Shown piece after piece: positions 47,570 through 58,829 of a stretch of 64,000 nt of DNA (its first letter is position 1; every line of letters begins with the position of its first letter). The stretch covers positions 7,936,001 through 8,000,000 of the forward strand of contig NC_092679.1 of assembly GCF_964355755.1 (NCBI RefSeq), in the 5' to 3' direction. The position numbers were made by a program, and so were the translations under genes. The stretch is from Antedon mediterranea (taxonomy: Eukaryota > Echinodermata > Crinoidea > Comatulida > Antedonidae). A model generated the notes under the pieces. That model worked only from the letters and a program-made list of their open reading frames with translations. It was not told the origin of the DNA and made no database searches.

Positions 47570-49050
47570 AAACAATTATTATTTTTGTTTTTCAATGTTA
47601 TTCCAACGTTATTTATAACGTTGAAATCCAATTGTCATTTTCAAATGACATGTTTTCACGTTGAAAAACTCTTGAAATTATGTTGTTTTTTCAAACAATT
47701 ATTATTTTTGTTTTTCAATGTTAATTAAACGTTAAATTAAAGATAAATTCTATTTAATACTTTGGTTAAAATGACATGTTTTTAACGTTTAATATTAAAT
47801 AATATGTGTTTAAGTGCGTTGCCATTGATGTTTCAAAGTTAAATTAACATTAGATTTCAGTTGGCGGTTTATTTTATCATCCTTTATTGTAAAACAAATG
47901 ATTATTGGTTATTTAGGAATTTTAGATTGGCAAATATTATTGTCTCTGTATAATACAAAAATGTTCTAGAAGTTGTGTTGAAAATTGAATGATCCTTTCA
48001 TGCAAGATCAAATTTCATAAGAATAGATAGGCCCACGAGCTTGTCATTGGTTAGTTTCGTTTTGATAAAATTTTGAAACTGGTGTCGGTAATTTCAGTTA
48101 CTTCGACGTAGGCTAGGCCTACAGTAGTAGTGGTGTGTAGAAAAAAAAGGCTCATCATTGAAATTGTCAAATAAGTATGTTTTCAGGTAGGAAAACAATC
48201 TTTTTTATTTGTAATCTACTAATTTATAAGCTTGACTATTTTACCCTTATCAATAGCTAGCCTCTAGTCTAGTAGGCCACACTCACATGCATAGCTAGCT
48301 AGGCTATAGGTAGGCTAGGCAGGCTGCCAAACTGATGAACTGAATTCACTCACTAGGCCTAGTGGAAGCATTTAGTATCATGCCTGTCAATGGCAAACAT
48401 TTGCCTTGCCAAGGATAACTACAGTACTGTACTTATTATGGTTATAAAATGGTATGAACTATTAGGCCTTTAGTTCAATACTTTCTTTATTTATCCAAAA
48501 GTATACATAAATATAACATTATAATATATAATTAGTTGGCCTAGGCCCTAGCTAGCTTTCTGCTAGGCTTTCTACAGTAGCTGCTAATGCTATTATTAGT
48601 ATTATAGTATACAAACACATGCTAGCCTAGTAGGACGGCTATTTGTTGAACTTACTCGCTTTCTTTATTTCAGATTGTAATGTAGGCCTAGCTAAGGCCC
48701 TTAGGCCTATGCCTAGCTAGAGTACAAAATAATGAAGTACATGTAGGCCTATTCTCTTTTCTATGTGAATCAAACGAGAAAAATCTAATGGATGATCAAT
48801 ATTTTTATATACAAAAGGTTGGTATTTATAGTTCTTAACTTTAATATTGAATTGAATAAATTGTGGCCTAGGCCTAGTTAGTCGTCGCGCGGGGGAGAGA
48901 GCGATGGATGAAACTTGGCCTAGGCCATACATGAATTAATAATTACGCCACGCGTTAAAATAATTATTATGATATTGATAAGAATCAGCTTGCGTATTTC
49001 AAGAAATGTACGAAAATGAATAACGTAGCGTTGCGACACGGACTTCTTCC
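47570..49050. other. Central non-coding part of the 5.7 kb element
   Basis: Transitional ACGTT-rich sequence comes first (to about 47850), then AT-rich DNA with many TAGGCCTA and CTAGCTAG runs. An acceptor-like TTTATTTCAG occurs near 48665, but no convincing exon follows. No gene is recognised. Confidence 0.4.
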
Positions 49051-49151
49051 GAACAGTTCTGGTTTTTTTTTTCCGCTTGCGTTGCGTTTACGTCCTAGCT
49101 TTACGTTCTAGTGGGAACCAAGCTTTACAGTATTAAAATGATCCATCGCTG

Positions 49152-49336
49152 TAAAGCTTGGTTCCCACTAGAACGTAACGCAAGGACGTAAACGCAACGC
49201 AAGCGTTTTAACCAGTAACAAGCGAAGTTATAGACAGTTAGCAATCACAAGCGAATAAGCCATCGCTTGTGATTGGTCAATTCACTTGCGTTGCGTTACG
49301 TCCTTGTGTTGCGTCGCTAGTGGGAACCACGCTTTA
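49152..49336. mobile_element. 185-bp palindromic MITE (CTTGGTTCCCACTAG family)
   Basis: The left end TAAAGCTTGGTTCCCACTAG and the right end CTAGTGGGAACCACGCTTTA are complementary over about 40 bp, including ACGTAACGCAAGGACGTAA-like sequence. An extra single arm of the same family lies next to it at about 49052-49129 in opposite orientation. Nearly the whole unit can fold into a hairpin. Confidence 0.8.
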
Positions 49337-49973
49337 GTCTGTTGTAGACAAAAATAGAGTCGCCGATTACCTCGCTCTGGGCATGCGCAATAGCGTGTCG
49401 GATTCCCTAACGCTGGGCATTTGAGTTACGGTGCCGGAATCCTATAATCACGGCGTAAATATTAATACAGTGTTGCAATATTATTTACATAAATTTAATT
49501 GATTGCATATTTTACGTGTAAGTGTGAAATGATGTTCTGAATTCAATTTTTGTTTATGTACAGTATGATTTTTTAACACTGTGTTAAAGATATAATTGAA
49601 CTGAACAATTTTTTTTTAATGTTTTGTTGAATATGATGCCGTCACTGTAGAGTTGTTCACTTTGACCAAAAAATTAGATTTTAAAAAATGCATTTGTACC
49701 TGAAAAGGAGGACAATTTAAACAAACAATTGGTTTTTGGTTAAATGTACTGTTTATTTTGTATTTTTGTTAAGTGAAATCTTTATTGTTTTTGTTTATTT
49801 TCTACGGCAAGTGAATATCTAAATTGTTAAAATTGCAAAATGCCAAGGTATTCAAAGTATGATTGTATTAATCTTCATTGTTCCTGTTTTTTGGGGACAA
49901 TAAATCTTTCAATTAATTTTTTACTGTATTATTTTTGTTTAAAACTACAGTAACTTGATTGAATTTGTTTCAG

Positions 49974-50132
49974 GTTTGGAAAAATAATATTGCCACACTT
50001 TTGGAAACCATAGGACAATGTCAACACAGGAATCGAGGCAACTGTTTATTGACTAATCGGAACAATGCAATTACAGTAATGTGTTATTGCCATCATTTGG
50101 ACTTCTGCAACATTAGCACAAGGCACCTGTGA
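49974..50132 (+). CDS. Exon-like open frame inside the 5.7 kb element
   Basis: After a good acceptor (TTGAATTTGTTTCAG) there is a 52-codon frame starting VWKNNIATLLETIGQCQHRN and ending at TGA. It is Cys/His/Asn-rich in its second half (MCYCHHLDFCN). No family is recognised and no partner exon was found upstream. It could be a captured terminal exon, a relic of the parent element's gene, or chance. Confidence 0.2.
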   Translation, partial: VWKNNIATLLETIGQCQHRNRGNCLLTNRNNAITVMCYCHHLDFCNISTRHL

Positions 50133-50499
50133 CGTGTGTTGTATTTATTGTGTTTTACTGTAATCAGCCAATATTTATAGTTATTCAATCATGTTAGTTG
50201 GCAAACATATTACAAACTGGTTATTATTATATTTTTTATACTTAACATTGGTACCTGAGAACTGTCAGTGAGGATGTACATTATTTGATTGTTGCTTGGA
50301 TTTTGCCTGATGATTTGATAACACCTGATTAAATGTTATTTTATGTTTTTATAGAAATTAAAGATTAGTGAGATATACAGTATTTATAAAATGTCTCTAT
50401 TGATGGATTCTGCGACGTAACAGTAACTTTACTACCAACTACTTTAAAACCGTTGATTCAAATTGGATATAGTAATTCAACAAATCAATTACCATTGAA

Positions 50500-51050
50500 A
50501 ATATGCAACGTTGATAATTTCTATGTTGATTCAACGTTGACATTTACGTTGAGGGAAACTTTCATTTTCAACCATTTTTTCAACGTTACCTATTTTAACG
50601 TTGTTTCAACGTTGATAATTTCTATGTTGATTCAACGTTGACATTTACGTTGAGGCAAACTTTCATTTTCAACCATTTTTTCAACGTTATTTCAACGTTA
50701 CCTATTTTAACGTTGTTTCAACGTTGATAATTTCTATGTTGATTCAACGTTGACATTTAAGTTGAGGCAAACTTTCATTTTCAACCATTTTTTCAACGTT
50801 AATTCAACGTTACTTATTTTAACGTTGTTTCAACGTTGATAATTTCTATGTTGATTCAACGTTGACATTTACGTTGAGGCAAACTTTCATTTTCAACCAT
50901 TTTTTCAACGTTATTTCAACGTTACTTATTTTAACGTTGTTTCAACGTTGATAATTTCTATGTTGATTCAACGTTGACATTTACGTTGAGGCAAACTTTC
51001 ATTTTCAACCACTTTTTCAACGTTATTTCAACGTTTGCAGATAACGTTGA
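50500..51050 (+). repeat. 112-bp tandem repeat, five copies
   Basis: Units begin GATAATTTCTATGTTGATTC at 50513, 50614, 50726, 50838 and 50950. The first is about 11 bp shorter than the others. Each carries AACGTTGACATTTACGTTGA and CAACCATTTTTTCAACGTTA. The repeat shares the CAACGTTGA core with the 61-bp array at the other end of the element but is otherwise different. Confidence 0.92.
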
Positions 51051-52442
51051 ATTAACGTTAATTCAACCAATTTTTGCCCACTGGGTGATATCAAGATAAG
51101 GACAGAAAGCGATAAAACGCATAGTGATACCGGACCGACCGACCGACCGACCGACCGACCGACCGACCGCCGACAGACAGACAGACAGACCGACCGACCG
51201 ACCGACATAGTGAACTATAGAGTCGCTTCCACGCGACTAAAACCTACACAATTTTAATTTTGCTAATCATGTTATCAAATGGTTTGAAAATTATTTAACA
51301 AATCGTACACATATTACTAATATTAACAATGTTGATTCGGTAAAGTCTAATAGTGTTTGTGGAATCCCTCAGGGATCAATATTAGGGCCCCTTCTATTTA
51401 TCATGTATATTAATGATCTACCTAACTCAGTTTCCCATAGCACATGTACGCAGATGACACTGCGTTATATTATGCATCTAAAGACATACACGATATAATA
51501 AGCAAAGTAAATACTGATCTAAAACATGTACAACTATGGTTAGCAAGTAACAAATTAAGTCTAAACGTTAAAAAGACTGAATATATGATTTTAGGAACAC
51601 ATCAAAAATTAAATAAATTGATTAACATGGATATTAATATTAATATAGACGGTACAAAACTTGAAAAAGTAAATAACTGTAAACATTTAGGTGTCATTAT
51701 CGATGAAAATTTAAAATGGCATAAACAATTAGATCAGGTGAAAAATAAAGTAATATCAGGTCTGTACTATCTAAAAAAAATGCAGCAATATTTTCCCTCA
51801 AAATATTCAATCATTAATGTACAAATCTATCATAGTAAGCCCACCATTTTGACTACTGCAATGTAGTATGGGGTCGTTGTAACCAAACCCTCAAATATAA
51901 ACTCCAATTACTCCAAAATAGAGCGGCTAAAATAATTACACATACATCTAGGTATGACTCTAGCTCACAGGCGCTCAAAGATTTAAATTGGCCTAATTTA
52001 GAAGAAAAACAATATTACAACGAAGCAGTCACAATGTATAAAATAATGAATAACTTGACACCATCCTACTTAAGAAACAGATTCTATGAACGCAAACAAA
52101 CATATAATACTAGATCAAAAGATATTCTAAGTTTACATAAGGCACACTGAGTATAAAAATAAAAAGAAAAGTTTCTCGTTTTCTGGCGCAAAGCTATGGA
52201 ATAGTTTAAATGATATAGGCCTAAACTCAAATGCAATTACAGCTCCTAATTATATACATATATCTAAATTATAAATGACCAAAGATAAAATATACTTGAA
52301 ACTCTATATTTTTCATGAAATCTTTTTTGTTGTTGTTGTTTTTGTACTGTAAATTATAACTTGTGTAATAGTATAAATGTGTTGCATCCGTTTTTAAATA
52401 AAGTTGTTATTATAGCCTGTAACACTCTATTCAGAAAGAGCC

Positions 52443-53159
52443 TGTAAATATAGATGGCGCTCTTTAACTTCAACGAGAGAGGGAGGGGAGTGAGGAATAT
52501 TGAAGGAAAAACAATGTTGTTGTCTTGTTGACAAAAAGTGGATAACTGTTTAGTTTAGATTCTCATTACTTTATATAATAATAGAGTTGTATAACATCAA
52601 TATGATACCATTGTGAGGAGGCCAAGTCAATAGTGTGTTTTAAATGTGTTCATAGTAAGTTGTATGTGTTTCTGTGTATTATTTCTATTCAATACGATCG
52701 CGAGTGAAATATTCCAACAAGGTCAGGCTGCTCGTTTCGTTGTTCTGATAGATGGCATGCTCCACACTCACTGGATTGTGAGCAGCTGGACTATATGCTG
52801 TAGATACTGTATGTAGTATTTTTAGGTTGAGAGGTATAGTATTAGTGGAGTGAGGGTATTCAGGAGTAACCAAAATAGCCAAAAAGGTAGGTAGTAATCT
52901 GTATGTGAGCCTAAATTTGAAACTAATAATATTAATATTTTAATAAAGGAAGATATGCTAGGAATATCGTGATTATGTAAAAAGTGAAATAAAATGATTT
53001 GTGTATGCTTAAATTATTGTCATTAAATAATTAAACTACTAATAATCTATTTCGATTATTAATACTTTTTATATATTTTACAGGTGTTAGTTTTTCATAG
53101 CTTTAGGTTATCATAACGAGATAGATTGAACAGGGAGTTGTAAACTCCCTGGATTGAAC
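52443..53159. promoter_or_regulatory. Upstream region and possible 5' UTR intron of the LRR gene
   Basis: A donor-like AAAAAGGTAGGTAG near 52882 and an acceptor-like TATTTTACAGGTG near 53083 could bound a 5' UTR intron. Just before the ATG is a perfect 9-bp hairpin, CAGGGAGTT-GTA-AACTCCCTG (about 53131-53151), which could hinder scanning ribosomes. Promoter activity is inferred from position only. Confidence 0.3.
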
Positions 53160-56100
53160 ATGTTGCAGTTTTTTCAAGACACTTGGCAACAGTTGCAAGA
53201 TGTTATGTTCGTCAGTGGCGATGCAGCGACTATCAGTATCACCATATTTGTCATTACTATGCTGTCTATAACAATTGGTTGTGTGTTGACCAGTCTTGTA
53301 AAGGGTGATGACCCGTCGCCTAAAAAACGCAAGAAATATATAAGTCGTGGGACATCAAGTGTGGTGTCATGCCATAATAGACATTTAACAGTAAGTGAAT
53401 AATTTATGTTGAGAATGGATAAGGAGATTAGAATAGCTATTTATATTCATATTATTACTTTCTATATTAAGGTAATCACAATTGGCAAGGACATAATATT
53501 TTTTGCTCTATTAAGATTGTTTATTGAAAATTGAATAGTGAATTTAGTTTTGGGAGAAAATTACATATATGATTTTATTATTTTACCCATATATTATTAT
53601 TAACAAAATAATACTCTGTAATTGTTTAAAAATTAAAAAATGTTTTTGTAGTATCTTAATGAAATGATTTAGAAACAAATGACAATTGACATTTGTCATT
53701 GTATTATAAACACATGCATCAGACAGAATGGAGTTAAATATTGATTTCCATAAAGATCATCACCTGCTTTTATTGTTGACTTCTCCAAGGTGGCATTAAT
53801 CATTAACTATGAATGATGGTAGACTTCTTGTTACGTCATATGATAAATTATTAATAAATCAATATGATTATAAATAAATGTTACCCACATATTTTTACAC
53901 TAAGAAATTCCCCAATTATTTTATGAATTTGTTTTAGCATTTGGGGTTTTCTTGTCTGTTAACACTATGGTATATTGAAAAAAAAAATGAAATTTGACAT
54001 TTTGTTGTTATAGTTGACCTTAGTCTGCACATAACCAGTGTATAGATAACAGGTTCTTGATTGAATGAAATTAGAATTTCCTAAAGAACTGGTTCTTAAT
54101 TAGTAAATTACATAGCTTTTGAACTTTGAGGAAGGATGTTAAATGGCAAGAACCTATTTTAGAATGTGTTTAACGTCAGCATTTCTAAATGGTAAGATTC
54201 TTTTGTAAAGTCAAATTTGTAAATTATTTGAATTTTAAGTTTAATATATTTACTTTAGTGTGTCGGTATTAGTTTAATGAAACACTAACTTTTAAGATAA
54301 TGTTCTGATTGGATTTTTTGTACACTTACAGTACATTGTAAATTGCAAATGATATTATTAAACAATTTATTATTGTTTTAGGGACGTAACAAGAAAAAGA
54401 ATTACTTTCGAAGTAACAGCAACGTTAGTAATGTTGTGGTAACAAAACATGAACTTCCACCAAGACTGACTAACGATGCATGCAAAGCATGTGGTATTGT
54501 TGCTGCTAAACGCAATTGTCAGTAAGTTCTAAATTTTAGAATTTCATTTTGTGAAGCGAATTTCTAATTATGATAAATAAATCTAAACTGAATGTAGAAG
54601 ACTAATGACTGTAGCATTGAGACTTGTAAGATTCTATATAAAGATGGCAATTCCCATGTTGAATGCTCATGCAACTAAGTTATACATTGACAACGACGCA
54701 TTCTAATAATTACTTTCATTTATTTCCATGACAAATTAATCTCTGTTTTGTCTGATTTTTTGTTTGACGTCAATATAATATGTATAATTGTGGTTATTAA
54801 TAGCTTTACATCTTAGACTTCTGGTTGGGTTTCGTACTTTGACCAGAAAATAAATGGATATTTCTTGTGTAAAAACACTAAAGTCATATTTTAAATCCTT
54901 TAAAAAAAAATAATTTTGGGTTTAGATATGTATGCAGCTATTTCAAGATATCAACAAAATCAATATTGTGTAATGACCAATAAACATGTTTCCTTTTACT
55001 ATTCCCATAGGCCTGGTAAAGTACTTTACAGTGATGTTGTTTTCACTAAAATCTTAGTAATGTAGTAAAATAATACACCTGCAAGAAGACCCAACAAAAA
55101 TGATACAGGATGACTTAAAAACAATATAAAAAAATACACTGACCCACTTGAGACACACCCGGCCCATGACAGGAATAAATGGCACAAAATAGTAAAACAT
55201 GTCTTACATTATGATGAAGTGTGTTTATATTTATGTTATCACTAGAATATATGCATTTTGTAGGTATACATTATGTGCAACATGCTGTCGTAAAAATCAA
55301 GCAGCAGTATGTAATGCCCATGGTACAGGACTGGTAGCCGTACAGAATATGGTAGAATGTGCTTGCTGTGAAAAACCTATTGAATTAGATTTAAGGTATG
55401 TGTTTCATGTATTTCATAGGAGTGTTTGTTGCACACAGAGAGAAAGAAGATAATTTTATGTTCCTGTTTTTTCTCTTTTTTTTCTGATATATTATAATTG
55501 TATTTAAAAAAAAAACTAAAAAAAAAACAACAATATTTCTTCCTTATTAAAGCTATTTAGAATTGAGGCAGTGTCCAAATCGTATTGGATATGTAGGTAC
55601 CCAACTAGCAACTTTGAATCTGTCCAATAATCGTCTGGTATTGTTGCCAGTGGAAATCGGTTGTTTACGTGGACTTAAGGAACTTTTTCTTCAGTACAAC
55701 TGTCTCCAATCTTTACCTGTAAGTTCTGATTACATTAGCCTTTCCTTAAGTAGTCTTTACTATAATTTTGTAAATATAGCTTCAAACATAGGCTTGTCGG
55801 TTTTGTTATTAGGCGACCTGAAATTATTGTGTTACAGGACTTTGTTTAACAGGAAATGAAGTGGAATTCAAACATGGTGAATCCATTTTACAAAGAAAAA
55901 CAACATGAATGAATGCTTTTCCTGAAAAAGTTTAATAATTTTGATAAATGCTTCACATTAATAAATAATTCAGGGCAAGACATGATATTAATTATAATCC
56001 TTTTTTATACAGACTGGTGACTTATATATAGAGAAAATAAATGATTTTTTTTCTTATTTTCTTAGGAGACAATATGCAATTTACACAGCCTTCATGAGCT

Positions 56101-57744
56101 AGACTGTAAAAACAATCAGCTTCACAAGTTACCTGGTAACCTTGGCAACCTTATTAATCTTACAGTACTAAATGTGATAAACAATCAACTAAAAGCTTTA
56201 CCTGTTTCAGTAGGTAAACTTAGGAAATTGGAAGAACTATATGCACAGTAAGTTTGTCATTAGTGGTGTTCTGAAGATGAACTCCATATCATGAGCGCAT
56301 ACTTTAATTTTTAAGACTTTAGATATAAGCATCTAATTAATACTATATTTATTTTCAATTTTAATTTTCAGTTCCAATAAGTTGAAGAGTTTACCATTGG
56401 AGATATGCAATTTATTAAACTTAAATGTAAGTATGTAAGGAAATGTATATACGTTTATTCCATGGAGAAATTGTATATCCTTCATGGTTATTCCAATTTG
56501 AATCACTTAAATCTATTTACTATAAAAATATCAGGTCATTTCATATTTTTTAATTAAAACCGTGCATCCTAATACGCTTTTCTAGGCCTTATATGTTGGT
56601 GAGAATCAACTAAAAACATTACCAGATAAAATTGGCAAACTGTACTGTCTTAAAGAGCTGGATCTATCATCTTGTTGTTTGTCATCTTTGCCTGAATCTA
56701 TTTCTAGATGCACTGCCTTAATAAGGGTTTGGCTTTCAAATAATAGGTTTGTTTGTTTTTTATTTCTTCATTGCTAATTAATAGTGGAGTTTATGAATTC
56801 AAATCAAACACAGTTTATTCATCATCGTTAAATTATAAAGAAATCAGAAAAAATTGGTCGATAAAGAGATGAAAAGGAAACACATTAAAACCTTAAAATG
56901 AGCTTGATAAAAGAAAAACAAAAGTCAACACGTATCATGTTTTTAAAAATATTTTTTTTTAAAATAAATAAATTGGGTTCTTACTGCATCAGTTGAATTA
57001 ACTTGTATATGATATTGGTTGTTTTTCCTACAGGTTACGAGTTTTACCAGATCAAATTGGTCGTCTCCATAATCTGAAGGAGTTACATGTTCGCAATAAT
57101 TTAATTGAATATTTTCCTGCTTCTCTTGCGACGTTACAACTTTACACATTTAGTGGTGAGTACCTATGATTCTTTTAATGTATATCATTCAATATATTTA
57201 TTGTATTTTGTATTCTGATTTCCTACTTCTACTTACAGCAAATAATAATCCATTGCTGTCTGAAGTTGATAAAAGGTCTTGGAGTGACTACAACATATTG
57301 CCATGTACGCCAATGCCAAGCCTGTTTGAATTGTGTGCTAGAAAGATTGTATCGGCTAATGTTCCAAGACTTGAAGGAGAACTTCCCAAAGAGATAGAAA
57401 GTAAGAACTCCATCAACATAATAAACAACATTGTAACATTATCAAAAACATTCCATTCATCAAAATCATTATTGTCATAATCATCATCATTATGATATTT
57501 ATTATTACATCATAATTTAAAAATCTTCTAAAAAAATGAGGATAAATCAACAGATTTTTAAATTTACTTTTCAGAAATACTTAACGGTGTTCATTTTTGC
57601 TCCTGTTGTGAAGGTCCATTTTTCCATCATTTCAAGTCTGAGATCTGCTTTAACAATGTTGGCATATTCCATCGAGTACCACTGTATCAACAAATTTGTT
57701 TTCCCAATCAGCCGTCTCTGTGTCCGCCTTTAGATCTATCATGA
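53160..57744 (+). CDS. Membrane-anchored leucine-rich-repeat protein with cysteine-rich finger
   Basis: Ten exons: 53160-53390, 54382-54521, 55264-55395, 55553-55718, 56066-56247, 56372-56426, 56586-56746, 57034-57155, 57239-57400 and 57575-57744. All are GT-AG with consistent phases, giving 506 residues. A hydrophobic segment at about 24-47 is followed by a Lys/Arg-rich patch, as in a membrane anchor. Residues 111-143 form a finger C-x2-C-x8-C-x4-C-x2-CC-x7-C-x2-H, with a further CACC at 156-159. Then come nine LRRs of the LxxLxLxxNxLxxLP type. The C-terminus has a CSCC motif near 458-461, recalling the cysteine-pair tails of LRRC28/LRRC58-type proteins. The role is unknown; ligand or partner binding through the LRRs is inference. 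I cannot assign an orthologue. Confidence 0.85.
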
Positions 57745-58829
57745 CAGCTTTATAGGACTGACCCAATTGTTTGAAATAGAGTTGAGTTGAAGTCTATCCT
57801 GTATGAAGTGTTTCTCACCTATAGGTTCTGAAACATTATAGTGTTTTTCTTGCAAAATAATTGTCTTGTTACTATGGAAACGTAGGATGTTATATTGGTA
57901 TATTCTTGGCACACAAATCTTCATTTGCTGATGTTAATAATACATTGTTAAAGCCTTAGTGATTTAGGGTCTGAATTAATTCGGTCAGAATAAACCACTG
58001 TTTTTCATCATTTACAATATTGCCATTAATAATATCTATAATGTTTTTTATTACATTTTGGGTTATATTTTGTATATATTGTTGTTGATATATTTATGGA
58101 AGAAAGAAAGAAAAGAAATGTGCAAACAGATATTTTTTTTATATTTAAGTGGTTTAAAAATCAAATGTTCAATATTTAAATGCAAATTTGTTTCTGAAAT
58201 TTATAAAATATTTTAAAAAAATGTGTATATACAATATTGTTAAATCGTAATTTCGATGTATATTTATGTATAAAAATATATTTTAAAAAAAGTGTATCAA
58301 TCCTCTGTTTACAGTATAAATATGAAATTATGTTTTGTGATTTAATAAAATTAATGATCTTATCTTGAAATGAGTTGTTTGTTCTTATTGCCTGTAAATT
58401 ATTGCGCCACCACTACTCAGATTCAACGAATGTTATTGGTCAACTTTAAAATGAAAATTCGTTTTTCTTGGCATACTTAAGACAATAAAACACCAAAGTG
58501 CTATCCTTTCGGTGTTTCATCGAAAAGACGTGTTTCGTCGATTAGTGATGATTATTCATAGCCGGTATATAGCATTTTGAACAGACCTTAATTTGTTTAC
58601 TAATTATCCGGCGGCGGCAGTTAACCCGGATTCCGTTATCGTATAATGTATTGTAATTGGTCAAAACGCTAGAATGACATTTTATGATACAGTACAACAG
58701 TCGTAACGGTAACACGTCAGGTCTAGCGCTAATTTCGGAACGATATTAGGTTACTGCATTGAGTTGAATGCTACCATACTGATTACATCAATTCTAGAAA
58801 TTGGATTGAAAATATTCAAATGACTGAAA
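57745..58829. promoter_or_regulatory. LRR gene 3' UTR and GPCR upstream region
   Basis: The left part is the LRR gene 3' UTR, with AATAAAA near 58344. From about 58400 the sequence becomes GC-richer (CCGGCGGCGGCAGTTAACCC near 58608) and includes a CCAAT-type TAATTGGTCAAAACG near 58655. This is consistent with a promoter for the downstream GPCR. No exon is recognised. Confidence 0.4.

Larger units (their letters stand above)
45355..51085. mobile_element. 5.7 kb element with two subterminal ACGTTGAA arrays
   Basis: The ends CCCAGTGGGCA and TGCCCACTGGG are inverted repeats flanked by TG. The intact paralogous copy near 11755 reads AAACTGATATCAAG (on its minus strand), so the empty site has a single TG. 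Left array: 45380-47560, 61-bp period. Right array: 50500-51050, mostly 112-bp period. Both are dense in the palindromic core CAACGTTGA. The middle (47570-50440) holds small MITEs and one exon-like frame but no recognisable transposase. The superfamily is not recognised. Confidence 0.82.
44732..51238. mobile_element. 6.5 kb insertion inside the LINE (AAGGCCA...CACGCGACT family)
   Basis: It is flanked by AAAAC in the LINE (44727-44731 and 51239-51243). It has the same ends as the 91-bp element at 42278-42368. Near each end are CATAGTGATACCGGACCGAC, GACC/GACA microsatellite runs (44772-44812 and 51134-51205) and CATAGTGAACTATA. The interior contains the ~500-bp dispersed repeat, which is itself split by the 5.7 kb element. 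No transposase frame is recognised, so the mode of transposition is unclear. Confidence 0.65.
43739..52421 (+). mobile_element. 5'-truncated LINE (non-LTR retrotransposon) split by nested insertions
   Basis: The LINE is present in two parts, 43739-44731 and 51239-52421. They are flanked by near-identical target duplications, ACACTATTCAGAAAGAGCC at 43720-43738 and the same with an extra CT at 52422-52442. The first part covers the linker and early reverse-transcriptase region (KATGTDEIPAKLIK near 44311; motif A LDLKKAFDTVNHQILI near 44684). The second part covers GIPQGSILGPLLF near 51361 and the catalytic YADD near 51447. Frameshifts occur, one of them just before YADD. The family looks like the Jockey/CR1 group in the wide sense, which cannot be resolved by eye. 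Confidence 0.88.

Noticed and set aside
55199-55453. 84-codon gene starting upstream of the LRR gene's third exon
   Set aside because: Only the part from 55264 to 55395 is exon, in a larger ten-exon gene. The upstream ATG and downstream tail are intron sequence.
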